The position numbers and the translations under genes were made by a program. Of a stretch of 17,359 nucleotides of DNA, positions 1 through 7,377 are shown in pieces; within the stretch, counting starts at the first letter, position 1, and each line of letters begins with the position of its first letter. The stretch covers positions 1 through 17,359 of the forward strand of contig NZ_QFOA01000073.1 in assembly GCF_003248505.1 (NCBI RefSeq). Reading direction: 5' to 3'. A model generated the notes under the pieces. The model worked only from the letters and a program-made list of their open reading frames with translations. It was not told the DNA's origin and searched no databases. This DNA comes from Sphingobium sp. GTDB taxonomy: Bacteria; Pseudomonadota; Alphaproteobacteria; Sphingomonadales; Sphingomonadaceae.

Positions 1-45
1 ATCGAGGAGGCACAGCCGCTACAGATTACACCCAAGGCCGCCTGA
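1..45 (+). CDS. C-terminal tail of an upstream gene, cut by the window edge
   Basis: Frame 1 reads IEEAQPLQITPKAA and stops with TGA at 43-45. It could be the last 14 residues of a transposase, if the first 98 bases belong to an insertion sequence, or of any other gene upstream. It is too short to assign a family. A second frame (starting at base 3) is also open through this stretch and joins the DUF1800 frame, so this tail may not be real coding sequence. Confidence 0.25.
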   Translation: MEEAQPLQITPKAA

Positions 46-98
46 AAATGCAGCCCGCTGGCCACACCCGAATTTACACCACATTGACGGACGCGACC
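1..98 (+). mobile_element. Probable right-hand end of an insertion sequence (tentative)
   Basis: Recognisable DUF1800 homology starts abruptly at about position 97 (residues LPQAALAAIDALP). The bases before it do not encode the N-terminal part that this DUF1800 subfamily normally has (a LNR-x-TWG segment and a WL-x-x-QL segment). They instead hold the last codons of another reading frame (stop at 43-45) and a non-coding tail. The outer end, read as reverse complement from 98, begins GGTCGCGTCCGTCAATGTGG. From memory this resembles the terminal inverted repeats of some IS256-type elements, but I could not compare it. Seen: the abrupt loss of homology. Inferred: the element identity and the exact boundary. 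Confidence 0.35.
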
Positions 99-1526
99 CT
101 GCCGCAAGCGGCTCTGGCGGCGATCGACGCCTTGCCGATCATGCACCGCTCCTCACTCGATCTGGCACGTGACCTGGCATCGCGGGTAGATGCAGCCAAG
201 GCTGCGCAGCAATTGGCGACACCCCAATCAGCCGTAACACAGCCGACGACGGCTGCCCCCCGGTCCCTTGCCATGACGGCATCGGCGGTGCGCGTGCAGC
301 GGGTTCCCCCCATGCCGGTCACGGCTACGACGGCGGTCCGTACGCCCCAGGATGTACGCAACGGCTATCTTGCGGATGCCCTCAAGCAGGATCAGACACG
401 GCTTATCCTGCGCGACCTCTATGCTCCCGATCAACTGCGCCAGCAAATGATCGCCTTCTGGCTCAATCATTTCAATGTCTATATCGACAAGGGCGAGATC
501 CGGATCTTCCTCAAAGACTATGAGGATAAGGCGATCCGCCCTCACGCGCTCGGACGCTTTCGCGACCTGCTGGAGGCGAACCTTCGCTCGCCGGCCATGC
601 AGCAGTATCTCGACAATGCGCAAAACACCAAGGGCCACATCAATGAAAATTACGCGCGCGAGATCATGGAATTGCACACGATGGGGGTGGGATCGGGCTA
701 CTCCCAAAAGGATGTGCAGGAACTGGCGCGGATTCTGACCGGTGTCGGCGTGGTCAATCCCAGGGCATCCGCGCGCGCCGGGAAGCAGCTCGTGCCCGGC
801 TCGATCCGCGATGACATGTTCGCCTTCTATCCCGAAAGGCACGACATGGGCGACAAGGTTTTTCTCGGTCACACGATCAAGGGTTCGGGCTATGATGAGG
901 TGCGCCAAGCGCTCGATCTGCTTTGCGCCCAACCGGCGACCGCCAAACACGTCTCACGCCAGTTGGCGCAATATTTCGTGGCCGACAATCCGCCCGCCGC
1001 GCTGGTGGATCGCATGGCGGCGCGATGGCGCCAGGGCGGTGGCGACATCGCCGAGGTGCTGGACCTGCTGTTCCACAGCCCCGAATTCAAGGCATCGCTC
1101 GCCCATCCACTGTTGAAGGATCCGCAGCATTACGTGATCTCGGCGGTGCGCATGGCCTATGGCGACCGGGTCGTCGCCAACACGCAGCCAATCGTCGCTT
1201 GGCTCAATAGGCTTGCGCAGCCATTTTATGGCCACTTGACCCCGGATGGCTATCCCTTGGATCGGTTCGCATGGAATGGGCCTGGCCAAATCGAACAGCG
1301 CTTCGAGATCGCGCAAGCGATCGGATCGGGCTCTGCTGGGCTGTTCAAGCGCGAGGAGCCGGGCGCCGTCGCCCAGCCGGCCTTTCCGGTGCTTCAGGGC
1401 GAGCTCTACTATGACGGTCTCGACAAACAGTTGCTGGGCCCGACCCGCGTCACTTTGGCGCAGGCAACCAGTCCACAGGAATGGAATGTCTTCTTCCTTG
1501 CTTCACCAGACTTCATGGGGAGATGA
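48..1526 (+). CDS. DUF1800 family protein, probably 5'-truncated
   Basis: DUF1800 proteins have no established enzymatic role. They are usually encoded next to a DUF1501 protein, as here, and the pair is thought to act outside the cytoplasm. Diagnostic segments are AFWLNHFNVYID (about residues 135-146) and HINENYAREIMELHTMGVG, followed by YSQKDVQELARILTG (about 197-232); the body then runs to the end without a break. The first ~16 residues do not resemble the family, and the usual N-terminal signal or LNR-x-TWG region is missing. The ATG at 48 has no clear ribosome binding site, and the frame is open to the left edge of the window. The gene is therefore best read as an interrupted copy, possibly still translated from a start supplied by the flanking DNA. 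The stop is 3 bp before the DUF1501 start, so the two genes form an operon. Confidence 0.85.
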   Translation: MQPAGHTRIYTTLTDATLPQAALAAIDALPIMHRSSLDLARDLASRVDAAKAAQQLATPQSAVTQPTTAAPRSLAMTASAVRVQRVPPMPVTATTAVRTPQDVRNGYLADALKQDQTRLILRDLYAPDQLRQQMIAFWLNHFNVYIDKGEIRIFLKDYEDKAIRPHALGRFRDLLEANLRSPAMQQYLDNAQNTKGHINENYAREIMELHTMGVGSGYSQKDVQELARILTGVGVVNPRASARAGKQLVPGSIRDDMFAFYPERHDMGDKVFLGHTIKGSGYDEVRQALDLLCAQPATAKHVSRQLAQYFVADNPPAALVDRMAARWRQGGGDIAEVLDLLFHSPEFKASLAHPLLKDPQHYVISAVRMAYGDRVVANTQPIVAWLNRLAQPFYGHLTPDGYPLDRFAWNGPGQIEQRFEIAQAIGSGSAGLFKREEPGAVAQPAFPVLQGELYYDGLDKQLLGPTRVTLAQATSPQEWNVFFLASPDFMGR

Positions 1527-1529
1527 GAG

Positions 1530-2753
1530 ATGGATATGAGCATCTTGTCACGGCGGCACCTGCTGGTTTCAGGCCTCTCCGCCGGACTGCTCGCCGCTAG
1601 CGGCAGGGCTTTTGCTCTTCCCGCGTCCCGTCAGACTAGGTTGCTGCTGGTTTTTCTGCGCGGCGCCTATGATGCGGCCAATGTGATCGTTCCGGTCGCG
1701 AGCGACTTCTATTACCAATCGCGCCCGACGATTGCGATCGCCAAGCCTGACCCGGGCAACGCGAAGGCGGCTTTGCCGCTCGATGCCGATTGGGGGCTGC
1801 ACCCTGCGCTTGCCGACAGTATCTATCCCTTATGGCAGAAACGGCAGGTTGCCTTCGTGCCTTTCGTCGGCACCGACGACATGAGCCGCAGCCACTTCGA
1901 AACCCAGGACACTATCGAAATGGGCCAGCCGCTGACCAGCGGGCGGGATTACAGATCAGGCTTCATGGGGCGCCTGTCTCAGGTCATGGGCCCCAATGAA
2001 CCCATCGCCTTCAGCAATCAGGTGCCGCTCGCCTTCCACGATGGTGCCTTGCAGGTGCCCAATCTGGCTGTCGCCAATGTCGGCAAGCCAACATTCGATG
2101 CGCGCCAGCAGGGATTGATCAACGCGATGTATGCCGCCCCCGCCGCGCAGGCGCTGGCGCCGCAAGTGGCCGTTAGCCAAGGATTCGATGTTCGCGAAGA
2201 AGCCTATAGCTCGCTCCAGGATGAAATGACCAAGGCGAGCCGGGGCGCGGTGAACGCGCGCGGTTTCGAGGCGCAGGCCAGGCGGGTTGCGGCGCTGATG
2301 CACGATCGCTTCAATCTGGCCTTCATGGATGTCGGTGGCTGGGATACACATACCTATCAGGGCGGTGCGGACGGCCAATTGGCGAACAAGATCGGCGAAC
2401 TTGGGCGCGGTCTTGCCAGTTTCGCGCGCGAAAGCGGGCCCAACTGGGACAGCACCACGGTGATCGTCATTTCTGAGTTCGGCCGGACCTTTCGCGAGAA
2501 TGGCGACAAGGGCACCGATCACGGCCACGGCAGCGTCTATTGGATTCTGGGCGGCGGCGTGCGCGGCGGGCGGATTGTGGGGCCGCAGGTCAAGCTTGCG
2601 CCCGAAACCTTGAACCAACAGCGGGATCTTCCCGTTTTGACAGATTATCGCGCCATGTTGGGCGGGATTTTCGCGCGGCTCTATGGGTTGAGCCCCGATC
2701 GAATTGCGAAAGTATTCCCGGCGGTTCGGCCCGTGAACCTGAATTTGGTATAG
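1530..2753 (+). CDS. DUF1501 family protein, Tat-exported
   Basis: This is a DUF1501 family protein of 407 residues, a normal length for the family. The N-terminus carries a twin-arginine motif (SRRHLL, residues 7-12), a hydrophobic stretch and an alanine-rich cleavage region ending near AFA (about residue 29), so export in folded form is expected. Typical family segments are FLRGAYDAANVIVP, SRSHFETQDTIEMG, a GGWDTH motif (about 269-274) and EFGRTFRENGDKGTDHGHG (about 315-333). The last has the His/Asp pattern of the alkaline phosphatase/sulfatase-like fold to which DUF1501 is distantly related. The exact reaction is unknown. The start at 1530 is 3 bp after the DUF1800 stop; an in-frame ATG at 1536 is an alternative and keeps the Tat motif. 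GGGGAG at 1517-1522 may serve as ribosome binding site. If the DUF1800 partner is damaged, this gene may have lost its normal promoter too. Confidence 0.88.
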   Translation: MDMSILSRRHLLVSGLSAGLLAASGRAFALPASRQTRLLLVFLRGAYDAANVIVPVASDFYYQSRPTIAIAKPDPGNAKAALPLDADWGLHPALADSIYPLWQKRQVAFVPFVGTDDMSRSHFETQDTIEMGQPLTSGRDYRSGFMGRLSQVMGPNEPIAFSNQVPLAFHDGALQVPNLAVANVGKPTFDARQQGLINAMYAAPAAQALAPQVAVSQGFDVREEAYSSLQDEMTKASRGAVNARGFEAQARRVAALMHDRFNLAFMDVGGWDTHTYQGGADGQLANKIGELGRGLASFARESGPNWDSTTVIVISEFGRTFRENGDKGTDHGHGSVYWILGGGVRGGRIVGPQVKLAPETLNQQRDLPVLTDYRAMLGGIFARLYGLSPDRIAKVFPAVRPVNLNLV

Positions 2754-2819
2754 TGCTGTAAGTTATCAGCTCCACTCTCTCGTTTGTGGCATGCTTGCAC
2801 CGGGCATAAGCGGCAACGA

Positions 2820-3176
2820 ATGGTGCAGATCTGTCATATGGTTCTAAAGCGAGGAAAGACGGATTTTTGGGGCAGTGGCCCGGAGGGCCGGCACGCTGGA
2901 GGGTTCAGCTTCCATGCGCTCACGGCAAACCCGCCCGAAGAAGAGGTTCTGCGACACAGCCATGACGAAGCTCATTTCGTACTGGTGCTGGCCGGAGGCT
3001 ATATGTCGTCAGCCGTTGGCACAAGTCGATTTCGGGTAGCCGATGGCGCCGGAAGGGGGCTTTCTTCACGGTGTTGGGAATCGTACTTCCCGGGTTGGCG
3101 CTATCCCACAGGCGGACCGAGCAAAGCTATGCTCACCGTTGATCCATGCTTCCCGCAAGGAACCGAGTTTGGAACG
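2820..3176 (+). pseudogene. AraC-type regulator, N-terminal cupin domain remnant
   Basis: The residues encoded at about 2838-3020 read like the effector-binding cupin at the N-terminus of an AraC/XylS regulator: a KTDFWGSG opening, then TANPPEEEVLRHSHDEAHF and VLVLAGGYMSSA. The HSH-x-x-x-H pattern and the GGY turn are typical of that fold. After about 3020 the similarity ends. The remaining open frame continues to 3464, but it runs antisense through the LysR gene and has no AraC DNA-binding domain, so it is not functional as a regulator. The longest frame begins at a TTG (2784); ATG 2820 or 2838 fits the family better, although neither has a good ribosome binding site. Inference: a deletion joined this fragment to the end of the LysR gene. 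A free-standing cupin is the alternative. Confidence 0.5.
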
Positions 3177-4064
3177 CTATTCAGCGGCCTGGGAGAGGTG
3201 ATCGAACAGTGCCTTGGCGGGTACTGTAAGGTCGCTTTCATCGCGTATGCACAAGGACAGGCGGCGTGTTGCCCATTCATCGCGCAACCGGATGATCGCG
3301 ATGCTCGTCGATCGCTGCCATCTTCTCGCAGCGGTTTCGGGAATGATGCCGACACCCGCACCGGCGCCTGCCATCTGGCAAATACTCTCGAAACTGCGAA
3401 GACGGACACGGATCTTCAACTTCGTACCCAAGCGGGATGCCTGATCTTCGATATGATCCTGTAAAGCTCCGCCCGCCATGCCGATGAACGGATCGCCGAG
3501 AAGATCGGCGAACCGCATCTGACCGTTTCCTGCAAACGGATGCTCTTTGGTTGCGACGACAACGAGGCGGTCGATCGCAAAGGGCCGCGTCGTCAGATTA
3601 TCCGTCGCGACCGCACTCGAAAGCACGCCAATTTCGGCGAAACCGCCGCGGATGCTTCTGGCTATTTCGCCGCTTTCGCGTTCCTTCAGATCGATGTCGA
3701 TCAGAGGATGTGCAGCCATCCACGGCGCCAACCGTTCAGGTAGAAACTCCATGATGGCGGCGGTGTTCGCAAAGATACGTACCGAAGCGCGTATCCCCGT
3801 CGCATATTGCCCGATATCGCCCCGCATCCGAGCCATCTGGTGCAGGATCGTGCGGGCATGGTGTGTTAGCATCTCCCCGGCTTCGGTTGGCACGATGCCA
3901 CGACGCCCCCTGTTGAGAAGAGACACTTCCCCGATCGCTTCCATTTCACGGAGGCGTTCGCTGGCCGCAGGGAGGGACAAGCCGACGTCGGCCGCGCCGT
4001 GGGTGATGCTGCCGGCATCGACCACCGCCAGAAACAGCCGAAGATCTGTCAGATCGAAGCGCAT
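3177..4064 (-). CDS. LysR family transcriptional regulator (next to a TauE/SafE exporter)
   Basis: A full-length LysR-type regulator of 295 residues. The N-terminal winged helix-turn-helix spans about residues 4-62 (LRLFLAVVDAGSITHGAADV, then SLPAASERLREME and GIVPTEAGE). The periplasmic-binding-protein-like effector domain follows from about residue 90 (ASVRIFANTAAIMEFLPERL) and includes GAGVGIIPETAARR near the C-terminal half. It is divergent from a TauE/SafE-type permease with 97 bp between the starts. This is the classic arrangement in which a LysR protein controls its neighbour and itself, and two palindromes lie in the gap. The effector is unknown; an organic or sulfur-containing anion carried by the permease is a reasonable guess. 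Its 3' end abuts the broken AraC-type fragment. Confidence 0.92.
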   Translation of the reverse strand: MRFDLTDLRLFLAVVDAGSITHGAADVGLSLPAASERLREMEAIGEVSLLNRGRRGIVPTEAGEMLTHHARTILHQMARMRGDIGQYATGIRASVRIFANTAAIMEFLPERLAPWMAAHPLIDIDLKERESGEIARSIRGGFAEIGVLSSAVATDNLTTRPFAIDRLVVVATKEHPFAGNGQMRFADLLGDPFIGMAGGALQDHIEDQASRLGTKLKIRVRLRSFESICQMAGAGAGVGIIPETAARRWQRSTSIAIIRLRDEWATRRLSLCIRDESDLTVPAKALFDHLSQAAE

Positions 4065-4089
4065 CGCGTCAACCTAGTGCATTGCGTGC

Positions 4090-4106
4090 CTTCGGTACAG
4101 CCGAAG
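4090..4106. promoter_or_regulatory. Palindrome, candidate LysR operator 1
   Basis: Perfect inverted repeat CTTCGG-TACAG-CCGAAG (6-bp arms, 5-bp spacer) between the divergent LysR and TauE/SafE genes. It contains a T-N11-A core (TCGGTACAGCCGA), the usual recognition signature of LysR-type regulators. It lies 26 bp upstream of the LysR start, which suits autoregulation. Confidence 0.55.
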
Positions 4107-4122
4107 CCAGCGCTCAGACCTT

Positions 4123-4139
4123 CCGCATTGTGGATGCGG
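4123..4139. promoter_or_regulatory. Palindrome, candidate operator 2
   Basis: Perfect inverted repeat CCGCAT-TGTGG-ATGCGG with the same 6-5-6 architecture as the site at 4090-4106. The two centres are 33 bp apart, about three helical turns, so a tetramer could bind both on one face of the DNA. It sits 22 bp before the TauE/SafE start, where the promoter or ribosome loading region should be. The arm sequence differs from that of the first site and it lacks a clean T-N11-A core, so a different protein or an mRNA hairpin is possible. Confidence 0.45.
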
Positions 4140-4161
4140 GTGTGACGGTTAGGTCTGCGAC

Positions 4162-4911
4162 ATGATCGGTCATTCGCTCCCCCTCATTGCCGCGATCGTC
4201 GCCACTTTCTTTGCGGCCGGCGTCGTGAAGGGCGTAACAGGCATGGGCTTGCCCACTGTGGCGATGGGCGTTCTGGGGTCGCTTCTGTCCCCGCTCGCTG
4301 CCGCTGCGCTCCTGTTGGTTCCATCGTTCGTGACCAATGTCTGGCAGCTTCTGACGGGGCTTCGGTTCGGAATGCTTATCCGCCGCCTTTGGCCGATGAT
4401 GCTTACGATCGTTCTGGGCACCGTTCTCGGCTCGATGCTGCTGACCGGCGGGCAGACCGAATGCACGACGGTCGGCCTCGGCGTCGTCCTGGTCATCTAC
4501 GCAGCATACGCGCTGCTTGCCCAGCCACTTCGAGTCTCGCCCCGATGGGAACCGTGGCTGTCGCCGGTGATCGGCCTCGTCACCGGTCTGGTAACGGGCG
4601 CGACGGGCATATTCGTCATTCCCGCCGTTCCATACATCCAGTCGCTAGACCTGGAACGGGACGATCTTGTGCAGGCGCTGGGCCTTTCCTTCACCATGTC
4701 TACGATCGCTCTTGCAATCGGCTTGTTCTGGCACGGTGCAGCGCCGGCAGGAAATATCCTGACCTCGACACTGGCCGTCATTCCTGCGCTGCTCGGCATG
4801 GCGATCGGACAGGTAATCCGCACCCGGATCAGCGCCGAACCGTTCCGGCGTGTTTTTCTGATCTTTCTAATGATACTAGGTTTGGAAATGACCCTGAATG
4901 GGTTACTCTGA
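4162..4911 (+). CDS. TauE/SafE family (sulfite exporter-like) membrane protein
   Basis: An inner-membrane permease of 249 residues, the usual length for the TauE/SafE (formerly DUF81) family. It has about eight hydrophobic segments arranged as two homologous halves. Each half begins with the family's glycine-rich signature: AAGVVKGVTGMGLPTVAMG (about residues 19-37) and GLVTGLVTGATGIFVIPAV (about 138-156). Members export small anions such as sulfite, sulfoacetate or other organosulfonates; the substrate here cannot be read from sequence. A TAGG at 4151-4154 is a modest ribosome binding site for the ATG at 4162. The divergent LysR gene is the likely regulator. No sulfur-metabolism gene is adjacent, so the sulfonate link is family knowledge only. 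Confidence 0.9.
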   Translation: MIGHSLPLIAAIVATFFAAGVVKGVTGMGLPTVAMGVLGSLLSPLAAAALLLVPSFVTNVWQLLTGLRFGMLIRRLWPMMLTIVLGTVLGSMLLTGGQTECTTVGLGVVLVIYAAYALLAQPLRVSPRWEPWLSPVIGLVTGLVTGATGIFVIPAVPYIQSLDLERDDLVQALGLSFTMSTIALAIGLFWHGAAPAGNILTSTLAVIPALLGMAIGQVIRTRISAEPFRRVFLIFLMILGLEMTLNGLL

Positions 4912-5225
4912 AAAAAGGGAGCGCAAAACATAGCAACCGCGATCAAGAACGCTAATGTTGTGTCGATTTTGCCATGCCTTCGACCGCTGTGCCAGTCAGT
5001 TGTCGTCAGAGGTCTCGGCATCGCGGTCGACATGCGCTACAACTGGCTGTCCAACTGTATCTAAAAATGTTACACCAACATCGTCGAGCAGCCTTGGCGC
5101 TTTACGTCCCTCGGTTTACGACAGTGAGCGCATGGGTTCTGATCAATGTGCCTCGGTATCACGAGACAGGCGCAATCCTCCGGCGGCATTGGATCGCCGC
5201 CTAAAAGCGCCTACATGAAGTTCAA
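4912..5225. other. Intergenic stretch, no gene recognised
   Basis: This gap of about 310 bp separates the TauE/SafE gene from the Atm1-type exporter. It is open over short stretches in several frames; the longest credible one (4974-5204, 76 codons, ending HETGAILRRHWIAA) has no recognisable family, no ribosome binding site and no operon partner, so I do not call it. No clear terminator follows the permease. The exporter's promoter should lie here, but I cannot point to convincing -35/-10 boxes. Confidence 0.5.
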
Positions 5226-7079
5226 ATGCCGCCTTCCAGTACAGACACATCGCCGCTGCCGCCCGTCTGGGCGACGTTGAAGCGCTTCTTTCCCTATCTC
5301 TGGCCAGCGGATGCGCCTGCGTTGCGTCGCCGGGTCGTTGGCGCCATGATCTTCGTCGCGCTCGCAAAGGCCGTCACGCTGGTTATGCCGTTCGCTTACA
5401 AGGCGGCAATCGACCGCATGGCCCCGGGCATGGAACCTGCGGCAGGCCTCGCCATGGCGTTGGTCGTCGCCTATGCCGGGGCGCGCTTTGCCGGCGTGTT
5501 CTTCGACAATCTGCGCAACGCCATTTTTGAGAAGGTCGGACAGGAGGCGGGGCGCCGGCTTTCGGACGACGTGTTCGTGCATCTTCATCGCCTGTCCTTG
5601 CGTTTCCATCTCGACCGCCGCACCGGGGCGGTCACCAAGATCGTCGAGCGTGGTACGAAAAGCATCGACACGATGCTCTATTTTCTGCTGTTCAATATAG
5701 CGCCGACTGTGCTGGAACTTGCGGCGGTTTGCGCGATCTTCCTCGTCAAATTCGGTGCTGGGCTTGTCTTCGCCACGCTGGCCATGGTGGCGCTCTACAT
5801 CCTCTTCACCCGTACGGTCACCGAATGGCGCAACCAGTTACGCCGTGACATGGTCGATATGGATACGAGCGCCGTCGCCCATGCCGTTGACAGCCTGTTG
5901 AATTTCGAAACCGTCAAATATTTCGGCGCGGAGGAGCGCGAGGCCAAACGCTATGGCGCGGCGATGGGCCGCTATGCGAAGGCGGCCGTGAAGAGCGAGA
6001 ACAGCCTTGCCTGGCTCAACATCGGCCAGTCGTTCATTACCAATCTCATGATGGCGGGGGCAATGGGCTATACCGTGTGGGGATGGAGCCGGGGTCAGTT
6101 CACGACCGGCGACGTGGTGCTAGTGAACACGCTTCTGTCACAGCTTTTCCGTCCGCTCGACTTGCTCGGCATGGTGTATCGCACGATCCGTCAGGGCCTG
6201 ATCGATATGGAGGCGATGTATCGGCTGATCGACACGCCGGCGGAGATCGCCGACGATCCCCTTGCGCCTGCGCTGCATGTCGCGGGCGGGGAAGTGAAGT
6301 TCGAAGACGTACGTTTCGGCTACGATCCCGAGCGGGAAATCCTTCACGGCGTCAGCTTCACCGTGCCGGCGGGCCGAACGCTGGCGATCGTCGGCCCTTC
6401 CGGCGCGGGCAAGTCTACCATCGCTCGCCTCCTGTTCCGTTTCTACGACATCCACACGGGGCGGGTAACCATCGACGGGCAGGATATCGCCGCCGTCACT
6501 CAGCAATCGTTGCGGGCATCGATCGGCATCGTGCCTCAGGATATGGTGCTTTTCAATGACACCATCGGCTATAATATCGGTTATGGCTGCGAGGGCGCGG
6601 CGCAGGACGCGATTGAGGCGGCGGCGCGAGCGGCGTCGATACATGATTTCATCATGACATTGCCGCAAGGCTATGACACGCGCGTTGGCGAACGCGGCCT
6701 CAAGCTATCGGGCGGTGAGAAGCAGCGGGTCGCCATCGCGCGCACTTTGCTGAAGAATCCGCCGGTGTTGGTGCTGGACGAAGCTACCAGCGCGCTCGAC
6801 AGTCGCACCGAAACCGAGATCCAGACCGTGCTGCGCGACATCAGCAGACGGCGCACCACCATCGTTGTCGCGCATCGCCTCTCCACCGTGGTCGATGCGG
6901 ATGAGATCATTGTGCTGGAGCAGGGGCGTATCGTCGAACGGGGCCGTCATGCGGACCTGGTTCGCGCCGATGGGCTCTACGCAACGATGTGGGCGCGGCA
7001 AGCGACCGAGCGGGACGACTTGCCGATAGAACAGCTCGTCGCGGACCCAGTGGCAGCGTCGCTTCGAGCGAGTTCTTAA
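5226..7079 (+). CDS. Atm1-type ABC exporter (permease and ATPase fused)
   Basis: A half-transporter of 617 residues, expected to form a homodimer in the inner membrane. The transmembrane domain (about 20-340) has strong Atm1/HMT1-subfamily segments: LSLRFHLDRRTGAVTKIVERG, LNFETVKYFGAEEREAKRY, NSLAWLNIGQSF and RPLDLLGMVYRTIRQGLIDM. The NIGQ segment (N265, Q268) corresponds to the glutathione-contacting Asn/Gln pair known from Novosphingobium Atm1. The ATPase domain carries Walker A GPSGAGKST (390-398), signature LSGGEKQR (about 494), Walker B VLVLDEATSALD (about 515-526) and the switch histidine in VVAHRLST. Family members export glutathione conjugates or glutathione-complexed metals, and mitochondrial relatives supply cytosolic Fe-S assembly. 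The gene stands alone, 14 bp before a hairpin. Its ribosome binding site is weak (GAAG at 5217-5220). Confidence 0.93.
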   Translation: MPPSSTDTSPLPPVWATLKRFFPYLWPADAPALRRRVVGAMIFVALAKAVTLVMPFAYKAAIDRMAPGMEPAAGLAMALVVAYAGARFAGVFFDNLRNAIFEKVGQEAGRRLSDDVFVHLHRLSLRFHLDRRTGAVTKIVERGTKSIDTMLYFLLFNIAPTVLELAAVCAIFLVKFGAGLVFATLAMVALYILFTRTVTEWRNQLRRDMVDMDTSAVAHAVDSLLNFETVKYFGAEEREAKRYGAAMGRYAKAAVKSENSLAWLNIGQSFITNLMMAGAMGYTVWGWSRGQFTTGDVVLVNTLLSQLFRPLDLLGMVYRTIRQGLIDMEAMYRLIDTPAEIADDPLAPALHVAGGEVKFEDVRFGYDPEREILHGVSFTVPAGRTLAIVGPSGAGKSTIARLLFRFYDIHTGRVTIDGQDIAAVTQQSLRASIGIVPQDMVLFNDTIGYNIGYGCEGAAQDAIEAAARAASIHDFIMTLPQGYDTRVGERGLKLSGGEKQRVAIARTLLKNPPVLVLDEATSALDSRTETEIQTVLRDISRRRTTIVVAHRLSTVVDADEIIVLEQGRIVERGRHADLVRADGLYATMWARQATERDDLPIEQLVADPVAASLRASS

Positions 7080-7092
7080 GAGTGACCGCCGT

Positions 7093-7111
7093 TATCGCCC
7101 GTCCGGCGATA
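7093..7111 (+). terminator. Hairpin after the Atm1-type gene, possible terminator
   Basis: Inverted repeat TATCGCC-CGTCC-GGCGATA (7-bp stem, 5-nt loop) begins 14 bp after the exporter's stop codon. It is followed by a moderately T-rich run (7119-7134) rather than a clean T tract. Position and shape suit a transcription terminator; the weak T tract keeps confidence moderate. Confidence 0.45.
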
Positions 7112-7305
7112 GAGGTGCATCTAGTTCTTCTTCTGCGGCGGCAGAGGCGGAAATCGCGTTCTTCTTGCCGCCGTACTTGAGCGGTTATTACGCACGCGAG
7201 AACGGGTAGGGGGCCCCCGCTTGACTTCGCGTCGCATCAAGACCCGAGTAACGTCTTACTTCTTCTCGTCCTTATGGCTCGAATTCCCGATCGGATATAG
7301 AGCGC

Positions 7306-7339
7306 GACCCTGCGCCGTGTTTGTTGAAAGCGCAGGGTC
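7306..7339 (-). terminator. Strong hairpin beyond the PQQ dehydrogenase-ALDH operon
   Basis: A perfect 10-bp inverted repeat, GACCCTGCGC and GCGCAGGGTC, is separated by a 14-nt AT-rich loop. It lies 38 bp past the stop of the minus-strand aldehyde dehydrogenase and would be the first stable structure in the trailing mRNA. Neither side has a real T tract, so it may act as a Rho-dependent or 3'-end-protecting hairpin rather than a classical intrinsic terminator. It could serve both convergent transcripts. Confidence 0.45.
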
Positions 7340-7377
7340 ATTGTTGCTCCTTCGGTGTAGCCGGAAAACCAGCGCGA

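Noticed and set aside
3020..3464. C-terminal extension of the AraC-like frame through the LysR gene
   Set aside because: It is fully antisense to a well-conserved LysR effector domain, so it is not evidence for a longer protein.
4974..5204. 76-codon plus-strand open frame between the permease and the Atm1-type gene
   Set aside because: No family resemblance, no ribosome binding site, and overlapping open frames in the same GC-rich stretch. It is likely a chance frame.
7081..7377. Possible small genes in the space after the Atm1-type gene
   Set aside because: Only short frames lacking ribosome binding sites and family features; the region is explained by two hairpins and convergent gene ends.
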